64,000 bases of DNA from Streptomyces sp. NRRL S-337 (GTDB lineage: Bacteria > Actinomycetota > Actinomycetes > Streptomycetales > Streptomycetaceae): assembly GCF_000720175.1 (NCBI RefSeq), contig NZ_JOIX01000006.1, positions 62,001-126,000 on the forward strand. Reading direction: 5' to 3'. Every line of letters starts with the position of its first letter. Position 1 is the stretch's first letter. A program made the position numbers and the translations under genes. Below, one piece after another: positions 39,396 through 49,067 of this stretch. The notes beneath the pieces are model-generated. The model was not told where the DNA came from. It saw only the letters and a list, made by a program, of their open reading frames with translations, and ran no database searches.

Positions 39396-41516
39396 GTGAC
39401 CGCCGAGATGTCCGTGCCGTCCACCGCAGTGCTGACCGGGGCAGACCGGGACGGTTCCAACTACACCGCGCGGCATCTGCTCGTCCTTGAGGGCCTCGAA
39501 GCGGTCCGCAAGCGCCCCGGCATGTACATCGGCTCCACGGACAGCCGCGGTCTGATGCACTGCCTCTGGGAGATCATCGACAACTCCGTCGACGAGGCGC
39601 TCGGCGGCTACTGCGACCACATCGAGGTGATCCTCCACGACGACGGGTCCGTGGAGGTGCGCGACAACGGCCGCGGCATCCCCGTGGACGTCGAGCCCAA
39701 GACCGGGCTGAGCGGCGTCGAGGTCGTGATGACCAAGCTGCACGCCGGCGGAAAGTTCGGCGGCGGCTCGTACGCGGCCTCCGGCGGTCTGCACGGCGTC
39801 GGCGCCTCGGTCGTCAACGCCCTCTCCGCCCGCCTCGACGTCGAGGTCGACCGCAACAGCAAGACGCACTCGATCAGCTTCCGCCGCGGCGTCCCCGGCA
39901 TCTTCACCGAATCGGGCCCGGACGCCCCGTTCGACCCGGCCAACGGCCTGCACAAGGGCAAGCGGATCCCCAAGACGAAGACCGGCACCCGGGTCCGTTA
40001 CTGGGCCGACCGGCAGATCTTCCTCAAGGACGCCAAGCTCTCCCTGGAGACGCTGTACGCCCGCGCCCGCCAGACGGCCTTCCTCGTTCCGGGCCTCACC
40101 CTGGTCGTCCGCGACGAGCGCGGCCTCGACGGCGCCGGCAAGACGGAGGAGACCTTCCGCTACGACGGTGGCATCAGCGAGTTCTGCGAGTACCTGGCGC
40201 AGGACAAGGCGGTGTGCGACGTCCTGCGGCTGACCGGGCAGGGCACGTTCAAGGAGACCGTGCCGGTCCTGGACGACCGCGGCCACATGACACCCACCGA
40301 AGTCACCCGCGAACTGGGTGTGGACATCGCGCTGCGCTGGGGCACCGGCTACGACGCCACCCTCCGGTCGTTCGTCAACATCATCGCCACCCCCAAGGGC
40401 GGCACCCACGTCTCCGGCTTCGAGCGCGCGGTCACCAAGACGGTCAACGAGGTCCTGCGGTCGAGCAAGCTGCTCCGCGTCGCCGAGGACGACGTCGTCA
40501 AGGACGACGCCATGGAGGGCCTGACCGCGGTCGTGACCGTCCGCCTCGCCGAGCCGCAGTTCGAGGGCCAGACCAAGGAGGTGCTGGGCACCTCCGCCGC
40601 CTCCCGGATCGTCGCCCAGGTGGTGAGCCGGGAGCTGAAGGCGTTCCTGACGTCCACGAAGCGGGACGCCAAGCAGCAGGCGCGCGCCGTCCTGGAGAAG
40701 GTCGTCGCCGCGGCCCGCACCCGCATCGCCGCGCGCCAGCACAAGGAGGCGCAGCGGCGGAAGACGGCGCTGGAGTCCTCCTCGCTGCCCGCGAAGCTCG
40801 CGGACTGCCGCAGCGACGACGTCGACCGCAGCGAGCTGTTCATCGTCGAGGGCGACTCCGCGCTGGGCACCGCCAAGCTGGCCCGGAATTCGGAGTTCCA
40901 GGCCCTGCTGCCGATCCGCGGCAAGATCCTGAACGTCCAGAAGTCGTCGGTCTCGGACATGCTCAAGAATGTCGAGTGCGGCGCCATCATCCAGGTCATA
41001 GGAGCGGGTTCCGGCCGCACCTTCGACATCGACGCGGCCCGCTACGGAAAGGTCATCTTCCTGGCCGACGCGGACGTCGACGGCGCCCATATCCGCATCC
41101 TGCTGCTGACCCTCTTCCAGCGGTACATGCGGCCGATGGTCGAGCAGGGCCGGGTCTTCGCCGCCGTGCCGCCGCTGCACCGCATCGAGCTGACCAACCC
41201 CAAGAAGGGGCAGGACAAGTACATCTACACCTACTCGGACAACGAGCTGCGCCAGACCCTGCTGGAGCTCCAGCGCAAGAACGTCCGCTACAAGGACAGC
41301 ATCCAGCGCTACAAGGGCCTGGGTGAGATGGACGCCGACCAGCTCGCCGAGACGACCATGGACCCGCGCCACCGCACCCTGCGCCGGATCAACATCAGCG
41401 ACCTGGAGGCGGCGGAGAAGACCTTCGACCTCCTGATGGGCAACGAGGTCGCCCCCCGCAAGGAGTTCATCACCAACTCCGCGGCCACTCTGGACCGTTC
41501 CCGGATCGACACCTGA
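39396..41516 (+). CDS. parE: DNA topoisomerase IV subunit B (ParE)
   Basis: This 706-residue protein starts at the GTG at 39396 with GAGGAG before it. The GHKL ATPase domain begins RPGMYIGSTDSRGLMH, with IIDNSVDEALGG (ATP-Mg binding Asn) and GGLHGVGASVVNALS. The TOPRIM domain has FIVEGDSALG and the metal-binding DADVDGAHI. The end (RKEFITNSAATLDRSRID) matches topoisomerase IV. With ParC it separates linked daughter chromosomes; the partner gene lies 13 kb downstream on the other strand. A second gyrase-type gyrB is expected near oriC. Confidence 0.96.
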   Translation: MTAEMSVPSTAVLTGADRDGSNYTARHLLVLEGLEAVRKRPGMYIGSTDSRGLMHCLWEIIDNSVDEALGGYCDHIEVILHDDGSVEVRDNGRGIPVDVEPKTGLSGVEVVMTKLHAGGKFGGGSYAASGGLHGVGASVVNALSARLDVEVDRNSKTHSISFRRGVPGIFTESGPDAPFDPANGLHKGKRIPKTKTGTRVRYWADRQIFLKDAKLSLETLYARARQTAFLVPGLTLVVRDERGLDGAGKTEETFRYDGGISEFCEYLAQDKAVCDVLRLTGQGTFKETVPVLDDRGHMTPTEVTRELGVDIALRWGTGYDATLRSFVNIIATPKGGTHVSGFERAVTKTVNEVLRSSKLLRVAEDDVVKDDAMEGLTAVVTVRLAEPQFEGQTKEVLGTSAASRIVAQVVSRELKAFLTSTKRDAKQQARAVLEKVVAAARTRIAARQHKEAQRRKTALESSSLPAKLADCRSDDVDRSELFIVEGDSALGTAKLARNSEFQALLPIRGKILNVQKSSVSDMLKNVECGAIIQVIGAGSGRTFDIDAARYGKVIFLADADVDGAHIRILLLTLFQRYMRPMVEQGRVFAAVPPLHRIELTNPKKGQDKYIYTYSDNELRQTLLELQRKNVRYKDSIQRYKGLGEMDADQLAETTMDPRHRTLRRINISDLEAAEKTFDLLMGNEVAPRKEFITNSAATLDRSRIDT

Positions 41517-41532
41517 GCGCTCCCTGAGCCCG

Positions 41533-41572
41533 GGCGGGCGTCTCTCCACCCCAGGGTGGAGCGGCGCCCGCC
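41533..41572 (+). terminator. Terminator after parE
   Basis: Nested arms GGCGGGCG/CGCCCGCC (41533-41540 and 41565-41572) and CTCCACC/GGTGGAG inside form a compound stem 16 bases after the parE stop. Confidence 0.7.
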
Positions 41573-41673
41573 GCGCTTTCCACCCGCTCCCCACCCTGGC
41601 TCCGATCCGCGCGGCCGCCACTCTCCGTAGCGTCGGGGACGTCGGAAAACCCCGTCTCCCGGAGGCTCAGGTC

Positions 41674-42162
41674 ATGAGCGGCCTGCTCAACATCGCGGCG
41701 ATCGTCGCGGCTGTCGTGTTCGTGTTCGTCAAGCAGTTCAGCACCCAGCGGATCACGTCCGAGGGCAGGAAGTGGTGGCTGATCCCCGCCGTCCTGGCGT
41801 TCCTGGCGCTGCGTGAGCCCGGCCTGCTGGACCCCGCGCACCGGACCGCCTCCGCCGTCCTGCTGGCCGTGGGCCTCCTGATAGGGCTGGCCTGCGGTGC
41901 GGGCTGGGCCTGGACGACGCGCATCTGGACGGACGCGGACGGGGTGGTGTGGACCAAGGGCAGTTGGGCGGCGGCCGGGGTGTGGCTCTGCGCCATGGTG
42001 CTGCGCGGCGGCCTGATGGCCCTCGCCGCGGTCCTGGGCGTCCATCAGGGCAGCCCGGCGATCCTGCTCTCGGTCGCCGCGATGCTGCTGGCCCGCACCG
42101 GGGTCACCACCTGGCGGGCCCAGAACGTCCAGCGGACGTACGGTGTCCCTGTCGCCGGCTGA
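41674..42162 (+). CDS. DUF1453-like integral membrane protein, 162 aa
   Basis: This 162-residue protein has four predicted membrane helices at about residues 3-20, 35-50, 60-80 and 120-140, with a GRKWWLIPAVLAFLALREPG motif typical of the DUF1453/CcdC-like family. The ATG follows CCGGAGG. It overlaps or abuts the histidine kinase start and is probably co-transcribed with the two-component genes; its function is unknown. Confidence 0.75.
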   Translation: MSGLLNIAAIVAAVVFVFVKQFSTQRITSEGRKWWLIPAVLAFLALREPGLLDPAHRTASAVLLAVGLLIGLACGAGWAWTTRIWTDADGVVWTKGSWAAAGVWLCAMVLRGGLMALAAVLGVHQGSPAILLSVAAMLLARTGVTTWRAQNVQRTYGVPVAG

Positions 42163-42208
42163 GGCCCCGGCGCGCCCCGTAACGCCGTCCACCGATCGAG
42201 GACCGTAC

Positions 42209-43384
42209 GTGCTGCCCCCTTCCTTGACGAGCTGGCCGCTGAGGGAGTCGCTGTCGCGGGAAGGCATGAGCGGCGCCCGGTTGTGGATCGGCCGGTCGGT
42301 GCGCGTCCTGGTCGTCGCGGGGCTGACGTGGTCCACCGTGGCCGGGCCGCACTTCCGGGGCTGGGCCCTGGTGGCGGCGCTCGCGGGGGTCGCCGCCACG
42401 CTCTTGGCGTTCCGCGCCTTCTTCCGTGTGACGCGCGAGCGCCTTCTGTGGCCGTCCGTCGGCCTGTTGGTCGTCCTGGAGGCCGCGGCCTTCGGCTTCT
42501 CCTTCGCCGGCGCCCGGACGCCGGCGATCGTCCTGTGGTGCGCCTGCGCCATCACCGCGATGGAGCGGCTGCCGCTGGCCGTCGGCGTGCTGTGCTCGTC
42601 GGCCGCGCTCGCCGCGTACGCCGTGATGAACACCGACAGCTGGCTGACGACCACCACGACCACCGCGGGCCTGGCGCTCGCCGGCTACGTCGTCCGTCTC
42701 GACGCCGAGGCGCGCGGCAACGCCCAGCGGCTGCTGGCCCAGGAACGGGCGGCCCGCAAGGCCGAGGCGGAGTCGGCGGCACTGGCCGAACGGGGGCGGA
42801 TCGCGCGGGAGGTCCACGATGTCCTCGCTCACAGCCTCAGCGCCCAGTTGGTGCATCTGGAGGCGGTGCGGCAGCTGATCCAGCGAAGTCCCGACCTGGA
42901 GTCGGACCGCGCACAGCTCCTGGAGCGGGTGGTGGCGTGCCGGGGGATGGCCCGGGAAGGGCTTGACGGCACCCGTGAGGCGCTTTCTGCCCTCCGCGGG
43001 GAGCTGATCCCGGTCGAGGACTTCCTGCGCCGTCTGACGGCCGCTGAGGGCTTTCGGCTGGATGTGACAGGCGTGCCCCGTGTGCTGCCGGCCGAGGCGG
43101 GCCTCGCGGTCCGCAGGGTCGCCCAGGAGGCGCTCACGAACGTGCGCAAGCATGCCCCGGGGGCGCGGGTGAACGTGCGGCTGGACTACGGGGCGGACGA
43201 CGTGGGGCTCGAGGTGCGGGACGACGGGGGCCGCCGGCGGGACCCGGCACTCTCCGCACTCTCCGTGAGCGGTTCCGGGTACGGTCTGCTCGGGATGCGG
43301 GAGCGCGCCGAACTCCTCGGCGGAACGCTGGAGTCCGGCCCCGATGAGGAGGGTTTCGTGGTGCGGTTGCGGGTGCCCGCATGA
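42209..43384 (+). CDS. NarL-type sensor histidine kinase
   Basis: This 391-residue protein is counted from the GTG at 42209, which has GAGGA six bases upstream; a GTG at 42143 would overlap the previous gene without a ribosome site. The N-terminal half has about five membrane helices. The HisKA_3 dimerisation helix reads GRIAREVHDVLAHSLSAQLV, with His as phosphate acceptor. The HATPase domain has VRKHAPGARVNVRLDYG and GYGLLGMRERAELLGG. Its stop overlaps the regulator ATG, so the two are a classic pair. The signal is unknown. Confidence 0.88.
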   Translation: MLPPSLTSWPLRESLSREGMSGARLWIGRSVRVLVVAGLTWSTVAGPHFRGWALVAALAGVAATLLAFRAFFRVTRERLLWPSVGLLVVLEAAAFGFSFAGARTPAIVLWCACAITAMERLPLAVGVLCSSAALAAYAVMNTDSWLTTTTTTAGLALAGYVVRLDAEARGNAQRLLAQERAARKAEAESAALAERGRIAREVHDVLAHSLSAQLVHLEAVRQLIQRSPDLESDRAQLLERVVACRGMAREGLDGTREALSALRGELIPVEDFLRRLTAAEGFRLDVTGVPRVLPAEAGLAVRRVAQEALTNVRKHAPGARVNVRLDYGADDVGLEVRDDGGRRRDPALSALSVSGSGYGLLGMRERAELLGGTLESGPDEEGFVVRLRVPA

Positions 43385-44055
43385 CGGCACGTACGGTGAC
43401 GCGGGTCGTGGTCGCCGATGACCAGACGGTGGTGCGCGAGGGAATCGTGATGCTGCTGGGGCTGCTGCCGGGCATTGAGGTCGTCGGTTCGGCGGCGGAC
43501 GGCGAGGCGGCGGTCCAACTGGTCGCCCGGTACGCCCCGGACGTCGTCCTGATGGACCTGCGCATGCCCCGCTGCGACGGGGTCGAGGCCACCCGCCGCA
43601 TTCGCGCGGAGCACCCCGGCACCCAGGTCGTGGTGCTCACCACCTACGCCGACGACGACTCGCTCTTCCCCGCCCTGCAGGCCGGCGCCCGCGGCTATTT
43701 GACCAAGGATGCGGACGGTGACGAGATCGTCCGCGCCATCGACGACGTGCTCTCCGGGGAGGCCGGCCTGTCGCCGAAGATCCAGCGCCGCCTCCTGGAG
43801 CGCTTCACCGAACCCGCGCGCACCGTGGCGCAGCCGCCGGCGGAGCCCCCGGACGGGCTGACCGCGCGCGAGGTGGAGGTGTTGCGGCTGGTCGCCGAGG
43901 GGTTGTCGAATCCCGAGATCGCCCGCGCCCTGCACGTCTCCACGGCGACCGTGAAGACCCACATCAACAACCTCTTCGCCAAGGCGGGGCTGCGCGACCG
44001 GGCCCAGGCCATCCACTACGCGTACCGCCACGGGCTCGCACAGCCGCCCGGGTAG
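43381..44055 (+). CDS. NarL/LuxR-family response regulator
   Basis: The product has 224 residues and starts at an ATGA overlap with the kinase. The receiver domain has the phospho-acceptor Asp in VVLMDLRMPRCDG and the conserved Lys in YLTKDADG. The C-terminal LuxR helix-turn-helix reads LTAREVEVLRLVAEGLSNPE, then TVKTHINNLFAKAGL. It would bind DNA when phosphorylated by the upstream kinase. Targets are not evident. Confidence 0.93.
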   Translation: MTARTVTRVVVADDQTVVREGIVMLLGLLPGIEVVGSAADGEAAVQLVARYAPDVVLMDLRMPRCDGVEATRRIRAEHPGTQVVVLTTYADDDSLFPALQAGARGYLTKDADGDEIVRAIDDVLSGEAGLSPKIQRRLLERFTEPARTVAQPPAEPPDGLTAREVEVLRLVAEGLSNPEIARALHVSTATVKTHINNLFAKAGLRDRAQAIHYAYRHGLAQPPG

Positions 44056-44172
44056 TTCCCGGTGATCCATCACCTGATGGGGTGAAGGGGCGGCAAGCGA
44101 GCGTCCGGGATCTTCCTTTCTGTCCACCCTTGGGCGGCACGGACAACCAACCCGTGCACCAAGGAGAGTTCG

Positions 44173-44676
44173 GTGGACAAGCAGGACGGCCGCTCGGCCG
44201 GTGAGCCCGGGGCCGTACGGCTCGACGACACCTGGTACGACGCCCTCGCCCCCGGGTGGGCGGAACCGGCCGGTGCGGCGGACGCGGGGGCCCACGAAGG
44301 GGAGGCCGAGGAGCCGCTGGCCACAGGAGGGCCACGGGGCAGCGGGATCCACCCGGGCGAGATCTATCTGGCGGTGCACCGGAGCGGGGCGTTCCAGGAG
44401 GTGCGCCGCCGTTACCGGAGCTTCGTCGTCCCCGCCACCCTTGCCTTCCTGGTCTGGTACCTCGCCTATGTGGTGGCGGCGATCGCCGCGCCGGGCCTCA
44501 TGGCCCGCCAGCTCGTCGGTGCCTTCAACGTCGCGATGGCCGCCGGGCTCGGCCAGTTCGCCACGACATTTCTGCTCGCCTGGGCCTACATGCGGCACGC
44601 GCGGCTCCGGCGGGACCGCGCGGCCCTGGAGATCCGCTGGGAAACCCAGGAACTGACCGGGGGGAACGCACGGTGA
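44173..44676 (+). CDS. DUF485 membrane protein preceding the symporter
   Basis: This 167-residue protein starts at a GTG after AAGGAG. The acidic 55-residue N-terminus is followed by a DUF485 domain (FQEVRRRYRSFVVPATLAFL) with two membrane helices at about residues 94-113 and 121-141. DUF485 proteins are encoded directly before ActP/MctC-type acetate symporters, as here, where the stop overlaps the symporter GTG. It is probably an accessory subunit. Confidence 0.88.
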   Translation: MDKQDGRSAGEPGAVRLDDTWYDALAPGWAEPAGAADAGAHEGEAEEPLATGGPRGSGIHPGEIYLAVHRSGAFQEVRRRYRSFVVPATLAFLVWYLAYVVAAIAAPGLMARQLVGAFNVAMAAGLGQFATTFLLAWAYMRHARLRRDRAALEIRWETQELTGGNAR

Positions 44677-46277
44677 CCGGCGGCCACGAGACCCTCGCCC
44701 TGACTCTGGTCAGCGCCTTCATCGCGCTCACTCTGGCGATCACCCTCTGGGCGGGACGCCGCAGGCGTGGCTCCGCGGAGGAGTTCTACGCCGGAGGCAG
44801 GCTCTTCTCGCCCATGGAGAATGGTTTCGCCATCGCGGGTGACTACATGTCCGCCGCGTCCTTCCTCGGCGTCACCGGGCTGATCGCCCTGTTCGGCTAC
44901 GACGGTCTGCTGTATTCAGTCGGTTTCCTCGTCGCCTGGCTGCTCGTGCTCTTCCTGGTGGCCGAACTCGTACGGAACTGCGGGCGCTTCACCCTCGCCG
45001 ACGTCGTCGCCGCACGGATGCGGGAACGCCCCGTGCGGATCGCGGTCGGCGCGGCGTCCGTCACGGTGTCCGTGCTCTACCTGGTGGCGCAGATGGTCGG
45101 TGCCGGCAGTCTGATGGCGCTGCTGCTCGGCGGCGCCGGACCGCGGGCCCGTACCTGGATGGTGATCGGTGTGGGCGCCCTGATGGTGGTGTACGTCGCC
45201 TTCGGCGGCATGCGGGCCACCACCTGGATCCAGGTGGTCAAAGCGGTGCTCCTCCTGGGCGGTGCCACGGCCCTGACCGTCCTGGTGGTGATCCGTTTTC
45301 ACGGGGACCTCGGTGCGCTGCTGAACACCGCCGCCGAACGCAGCGGTCATGGAAAGGCGTTCCTCGCACCGGGTCTCAAATACGGCGGTGGCTGGACCGC
45401 GCGGCTGGACTTCCTCAGCCTCGGACTGGCACTCGTCCTGGGGACGGCGGGGCTGCCACACATCCTGTCGCGGTTCTACACCGTGCCCACGGCGCGGGCC
45501 GCCCGTCGTTCCGTCGGCTGGTCCATCGGGCTGATCGGCGGCTTCTACCTGATGACCGTCGTGCTCGGCTTCGGAGCCGCCGCCGTGGTGGGCAGCGATG
45601 CGGTCCGGGCCTCAAACCCGGCGGGCAACACTGCCATGCCGTTGCTTGCCGTCGACCTGGGAGGCGGGGCGGGCTCCACCGGAGGAACGGTCCTCTTCGC
45701 CGTGGTGGCCGCGGTCGCCTTCGCCACCATCCTGGCCGTGGTCGCCGGCATCACCCTCGCCTCGTCGGCCTCCGTGGCCCACGACCTGTACGCCTCACTG
45801 CGCCGCCCGCGCGGCACGGTACGGGACGCACAGCGCCGCGAGGTGGCCGTGGCACGCCTCGCCGCGGTCGCGGTGGGAGCCGTCGCCATCGCACTGGCGC
45901 TGCTCGCCCAGGACCTGAACACCGCCTTCCTGGTGGGCCTGGCCTTCGCGGTCGCCGCCTCGGCCAATGTGCCGGCCCTGCTCTACGCCCTGTTCTGGCG
46001 CCGCTTCACGACGCGGGGTGCCGTCTGGTCCGTCTATGGCGGGCTGGTCCCCGCGCTCACCTTGGTGGTGCTCTCACCCGTGGTCTCCGGAGGCCCGGAA
46101 TCTCTCTTCCCCCACCTGGACTTCGCCGTCTTCCCGCTGTCCAACCCGGGGGCGGTCTCGATCCCCTTGGGCTTCCTGATGGGCTGGCTGGGAACGCTGC
46201 TCTCCCCGGAGGCCGCCGATCCGGCCCGGCACGCGGAGGCGGAGGTGCGGGCACTCACGGGGGCGGGCGCGGTCTAG
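44673..46277 (+). CDS. Solute:sodium symporter (ActP/MctC-like monocarboxylate transporter)
   Basis: This 534-residue protein starts at the GTG overlapping the DUF485 stop. It has about 13 hydrophobic helices in the solute-sodium symporter layout, with RRGSAEEFYAGGRLFSP and the signature GDYMSAASFLGVTGL near the first helices, and GTAGLPHILSRFYTVP in the middle. Pairing with DUF485 points to acetate, pyruvate or another short carboxylate as substrate. A CitA/CitB-type two-component system lies 13 bases away, convergent, and may sense the same carboxylate. Confidence 0.9.
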   Translation: MTGGHETLALTLVSAFIALTLAITLWAGRRRRGSAEEFYAGGRLFSPMENGFAIAGDYMSAASFLGVTGLIALFGYDGLLYSVGFLVAWLLVLFLVAELVRNCGRFTLADVVAARMRERPVRIAVGAASVTVSVLYLVAQMVGAGSLMALLLGGAGPRARTWMVIGVGALMVVYVAFGGMRATTWIQVVKAVLLLGGATALTVLVVIRFHGDLGALLNTAAERSGHGKAFLAPGLKYGGGWTARLDFLSLGLALVLGTAGLPHILSRFYTVPTARAARRSVGWSIGLIGGFYLMTVVLGFGAAAVVGSDAVRASNPAGNTAMPLLAVDLGGGAGSTGGTVLFAVVAAVAFATILAVVAGITLASSASVAHDLYASLRRPRGTVRDAQRREVAVARLAAVAVGAVAIALALLAQDLNTAFLVGLAFAVAASANVPALLYALFWRRFTTRGAVWSVYGGLVPALTLVVLSPVVSGGPESLFPHLDFAVFPLSNPGAVSIPLGFLMGWLGTLLSPEAADPARHAEAEVRALTGAGAV

Positions 46278-46290
46278 CTTCCGCCGCGGG

Positions 46291-46965
46291 TCAGACCCAT
46301 TCGTAGCGGTGTTCCGGCCGGCCCGTCTCGCCGTATCGGAGGGTGAGGCGGACCCGGCCGGCGCGTTCCAGGAGCTTCAGATAGCGCTGGGCGGTCTGCC
46401 GGCTCAGTCCGGCCCGGTGGGCGACGTCCTGGGCCGAGAGCGGGGTGTCCGCGGAGCGCAGCACCGAGCGCACGCGGTCGGCGGTGGCGGTGGAGTGGCC
46501 CTTGGGCAGCTCGGCGGAGCCGGCGTTGGCGGCGCCCAACGCGCCGAAGAGCCGGTCCACTTCGGACTGCTCGGCCTGCCCGCCGCCGGCGAAGGTGCGG
46601 TGCAGTGCCGCATAGCCCTCCAGCTTGGAGCGCAGACCCGCGAAGGTGAACGGCTTGACCAGGTACTGGAGCGCGCCGTGCCGCATCGCGGCCTGTACGG
46701 TCGCGATGTCGCGGGCCGCCGTCACCATGATCACGTCGGTGAACAGGCCACGGCGTCGTAGTTCGCCGACCAGTTGGAGGCCGGTCCGGTCGGGCAGGTA
46801 GTGGTCCAGCAGGATCAGCTCTACGGGGTGCGTCTCCAGGGCGGCCAGGGCCTCCGCCGCCGTATGGGCGACACAACTGACCCGAAAACCCTGCACCTTG
46901 GCCACATACGCGGCGTTGATCCGTGCGACCTGCGCATCGTCGTCCACGACCAGTACGTCGATCAT
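46291..46965 (-). CDS. CitB/DpiA-family response regulator
   Basis: This 224-residue protein starts at an ATG that overlaps the stop of the sensor gene by four bases. The receiver domain has VDDDAQVARIN, the phospho-Asp in LILLDHYLPDRTG and Lys in YLVKPFTF. The C-terminal winged helix (PLSAQDVAHRAGLSRQTAQRY) is of the CitB type. With its sensor it should respond to an extracellular carboxylate and may control the adjacent symporter genes. Confidence 0.9.
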   Translation of the reverse strand: MIDVLVVDDDAQVARINAAYVAKVQGFRVSCVAHTAAEALAALETHPVELILLDHYLPDRTGLQLVGELRRRGLFTDVIMVTAARDIATVQAAMRHGALQYLVKPFTFAGLRSKLEGYAALHRTFAGGGQAEQSEVDRLFGALGAANAGSAELPKGHSTATADRVRSVLRSADTPLSAQDVAHRAGLSRQTAQRYLKLLERAGRVRLTLRYGETGRPEHRYEWV

Positions 46966-48773
46966 CGGCCGGCCTCCGTGGCGTCCTCGGTGCGGCGCGC
47001 GCCCTGGGGGTCGCCGGCTGCCCCGGCCGGCTCCTCGGAGAGCGCGTCGGGGACCGTGACGGTGAACACGGCGCCGCCTCCTGGGCGTTCGCCCACCACG
47101 GCGCTGCCCCCGTAGCGCTCGGCGAGCCGGCGGACCAGCGCGAGTCCGATGCCGCGCTGCCCGTGGGCGGGCGGCTCCTTGGTGGTCCACCCCTCGGTGA
47201 AGATCTCGGCCCGACGCTCCTCGGGGACGCCCGGCCCGTTGTCGGCGACGCGCACGACGGCGGTCCGCCCCTCGGTCCGCACCTCCACCTCCACCTGGGC
47301 GTCGGGCGCACCGGCAGTGGCGTCCAGGGCGTTGTCGACGAGGTTGCCGAGAACGGTGACCAGGCTGTGCGGGTCGATCAGGCGGTCGGGCAGCCGAGTG
47401 CCGGAGGCGATCCGCAGGGACACGCCCCGTTCGGTGGCGACGGTGGCCTTGCCCACCAGAAGGGCGGCCAGCAGCGGATCGTGGATGCGCTCGGTGACCT
47501 GTTCCGCGGTGGCCCGGTGGACGCCCACGGCGCGGGTCACGAACTCCACGGCCTCTTCGTGCAGCCCCAGTTCGAGCAGGCCGAGGAGGGTGTGCAGCCG
47601 GTTGGCGTGCTCGTGGTCCTGTGCCCGGAGGGCGTCGATGAGACCGCGGGTGCCGTCAAGCTCGCGGCCCAGCCGCTCCAGCTCCGTGCGGTCGCGCAGG
47701 GTGACCACCGCCCCGCCGTCGTCGGTCGGCATACGGTTCGCCACCAGCACCCGGTGCCCGCTGACCGCCAGCAGGTCGGCCCCCGAGACGCGGCCGGCCA
47801 GCACATCGGTCGTCCGGCCCGGGGGAAGGGCGGCGTCCAGGGGGCGGCCGGTATCCGCGGCGCGCAGATCGAGGAGGCGCTGTGCCTCGTCGTTCATCAG
47901 GCGGATCCGACCCTGTCCGTCGAGGGCGAGGAAGCCCTCCCGGATGCCGTGCAGCATCGCCTCTCGCTCGGCGAGCAGCGCGGAGATGTCGGAGAAGGCC
48001 AGGTCATGGGTGCGGCGCTGGAGACGGCGGGAGACGAGATAGGCGGCCAGTGCGCCGACGGCGAGCGCGCCGCCCGCGTACGCGAGCAGTTGGGGCACGG
48101 TGGACAGCAGCCGCTCCCGCACGCTCTCGTACGCGATGCCGACCGAGACCGCGCCGACGACCTTGCCGTTCTCGTCCCGCAGCGGGACCTTGCCGCGCGC
48201 GGAGCGGCCGAGGGTGCCCTCGTCGATCTGCATGACCTCACGGCCGGAGAGCGCGGCGCTGGGATCGGTGGAGACGTGGCGCCCGATCTCGTCCGGATCG
48301 GTGTGGGACCAGCGCACTCCGCGCTTGTCCATGATCACGACGTACTCGGCGCCGGTCGCCGCGCGGATGCGTTCCGCCTCGTTCTGGACAGGCCCGTGGC
48401 GGCTCGGGCGGGACGCCTCCAGCGCGTCGTCGAGGCGCGGTTCGGCGGCGGTGGTCTGCGCGATCGCGAGCGCCCGGCGCATCGCCTGATCGTCCAGCTG
48501 GGCGCTGAGCGGGGCGAGGAACAGGCCGGTCGCCAGCGCGGTGACCCCCGTGGCGATGGCCAGCTGCATCAGCAGCACCTGGGAGAAGACCCGCCGCGGC
48601 CAGCCCAGCCGGGGGCGCGTCAGGCGCGGGCCGGTCGTGGTGCGTGCCGTGGCCGTACTGCCCGGGCCGGTCGCTTTGCGCGAGGTGGAGGGGGCGGCGG
48701 GAAACGGTGCGGGGCCCGAGGGCTCTGCGGCGCTCGGGCGCGGAACCGACGCTTCCTTCTCGCCCATACGCAC
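46962..48773 (-). CDS. CitA/DcuS-family sensor histidine kinase
   Basis: The 603-residue protein has a Pro/Ala/Ser-rich cytoplasmic start of about 60 residues, then a first membrane helix (about 68-88). Next come an extracytoplasmic PAS-like domain (about 89-225) with GAEYVVIMDKRGVRWSHTDP and a second helix near 230. A cytoplasmic PAS follows, then the phospho-acceptor His in LRAQDHEHANRLHTLLGLLE and an HATPase with NLVDNALDAT. This is the full CitA architecture, which binds C4 or tricarboxylates outside the cell. Confidence 0.9.
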   Translation of the reverse strand: MRMGEKEASVPRPSAAEPSGPAPFPAAPSTSRKATGPGSTATARTTTGPRLTRPRLGWPRRVFSQVLLMQLAIATGVTALATGLFLAPLSAQLDDQAMRRALAIAQTTAAEPRLDDALEASRPSRHGPVQNEAERIRAATGAEYVVIMDKRGVRWSHTDPDEIGRHVSTDPSAALSGREVMQIDEGTLGRSARGKVPLRDENGKVVGAVSVGIAYESVRERLLSTVPQLLAYAGGALAVGALAAYLVSRRLQRRTHDLAFSDISALLAEREAMLHGIREGFLALDGQGRIRLMNDEAQRLLDLRAADTGRPLDAALPPGRTTDVLAGRVSGADLLAVSGHRVLVANRMPTDDGGAVVTLRDRTELERLGRELDGTRGLIDALRAQDHEHANRLHTLLGLLELGLHEEAVEFVTRAVGVHRATAEQVTERIHDPLLAALLVGKATVATERGVSLRIASGTRLPDRLIDPHSLVTVLGNLVDNALDATAGAPDAQVEVEVRTEGRTAVVRVADNGPGVPEERRAEIFTEGWTTKEPPAHGQRGIGLALVRRLAERYGGSAVVGERPGGGAVFTVTVPDALSEEPAGAAGDPQGARRTEDATEAGR

Positions 48774-49067
48774 GAACAGTAAGCGGGCCGACCGCCGGGC
48801 CGGTAATCCCTGCGGCGAGGAATTCGGAGGGTGTCCGGATGGCCACGCGCGGCGCGTCGGCCGGGCCGCGACGGGAGCGGCGGAGTGGCCTGTGGACGGC
48901 GAGGGGCGGGCTCGCGGGAGTTATCCACAGGCCTTTCGGTCGCGGAGCGCGAGCACTTACTCTCGCAGAGTCGTCACAGAGCGTGACGGTGACGGTGTCG
49001 GAGTCGCCGCCGTCCGTGTCGAGTCCGTGAAGCCGTGAGGTCGCGAAGCCGGGAAGCCGTGAAGGAG

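Noticed and set aside
39216..41621. 801-codon leftward frame opposite parE
   Set aside because: Antisense shadow of a well-recognised topoisomerase gene; its translation is compositionally biased and has no domain.
48891..48928. TTATCCACA and TGTGGACGG, resembling DnaA boxes, upstream of the CitA-type sensor
   Set aside because: Only two loosely spaced matches; an origin would have many. Probably chance or a minor DnaA titration site.
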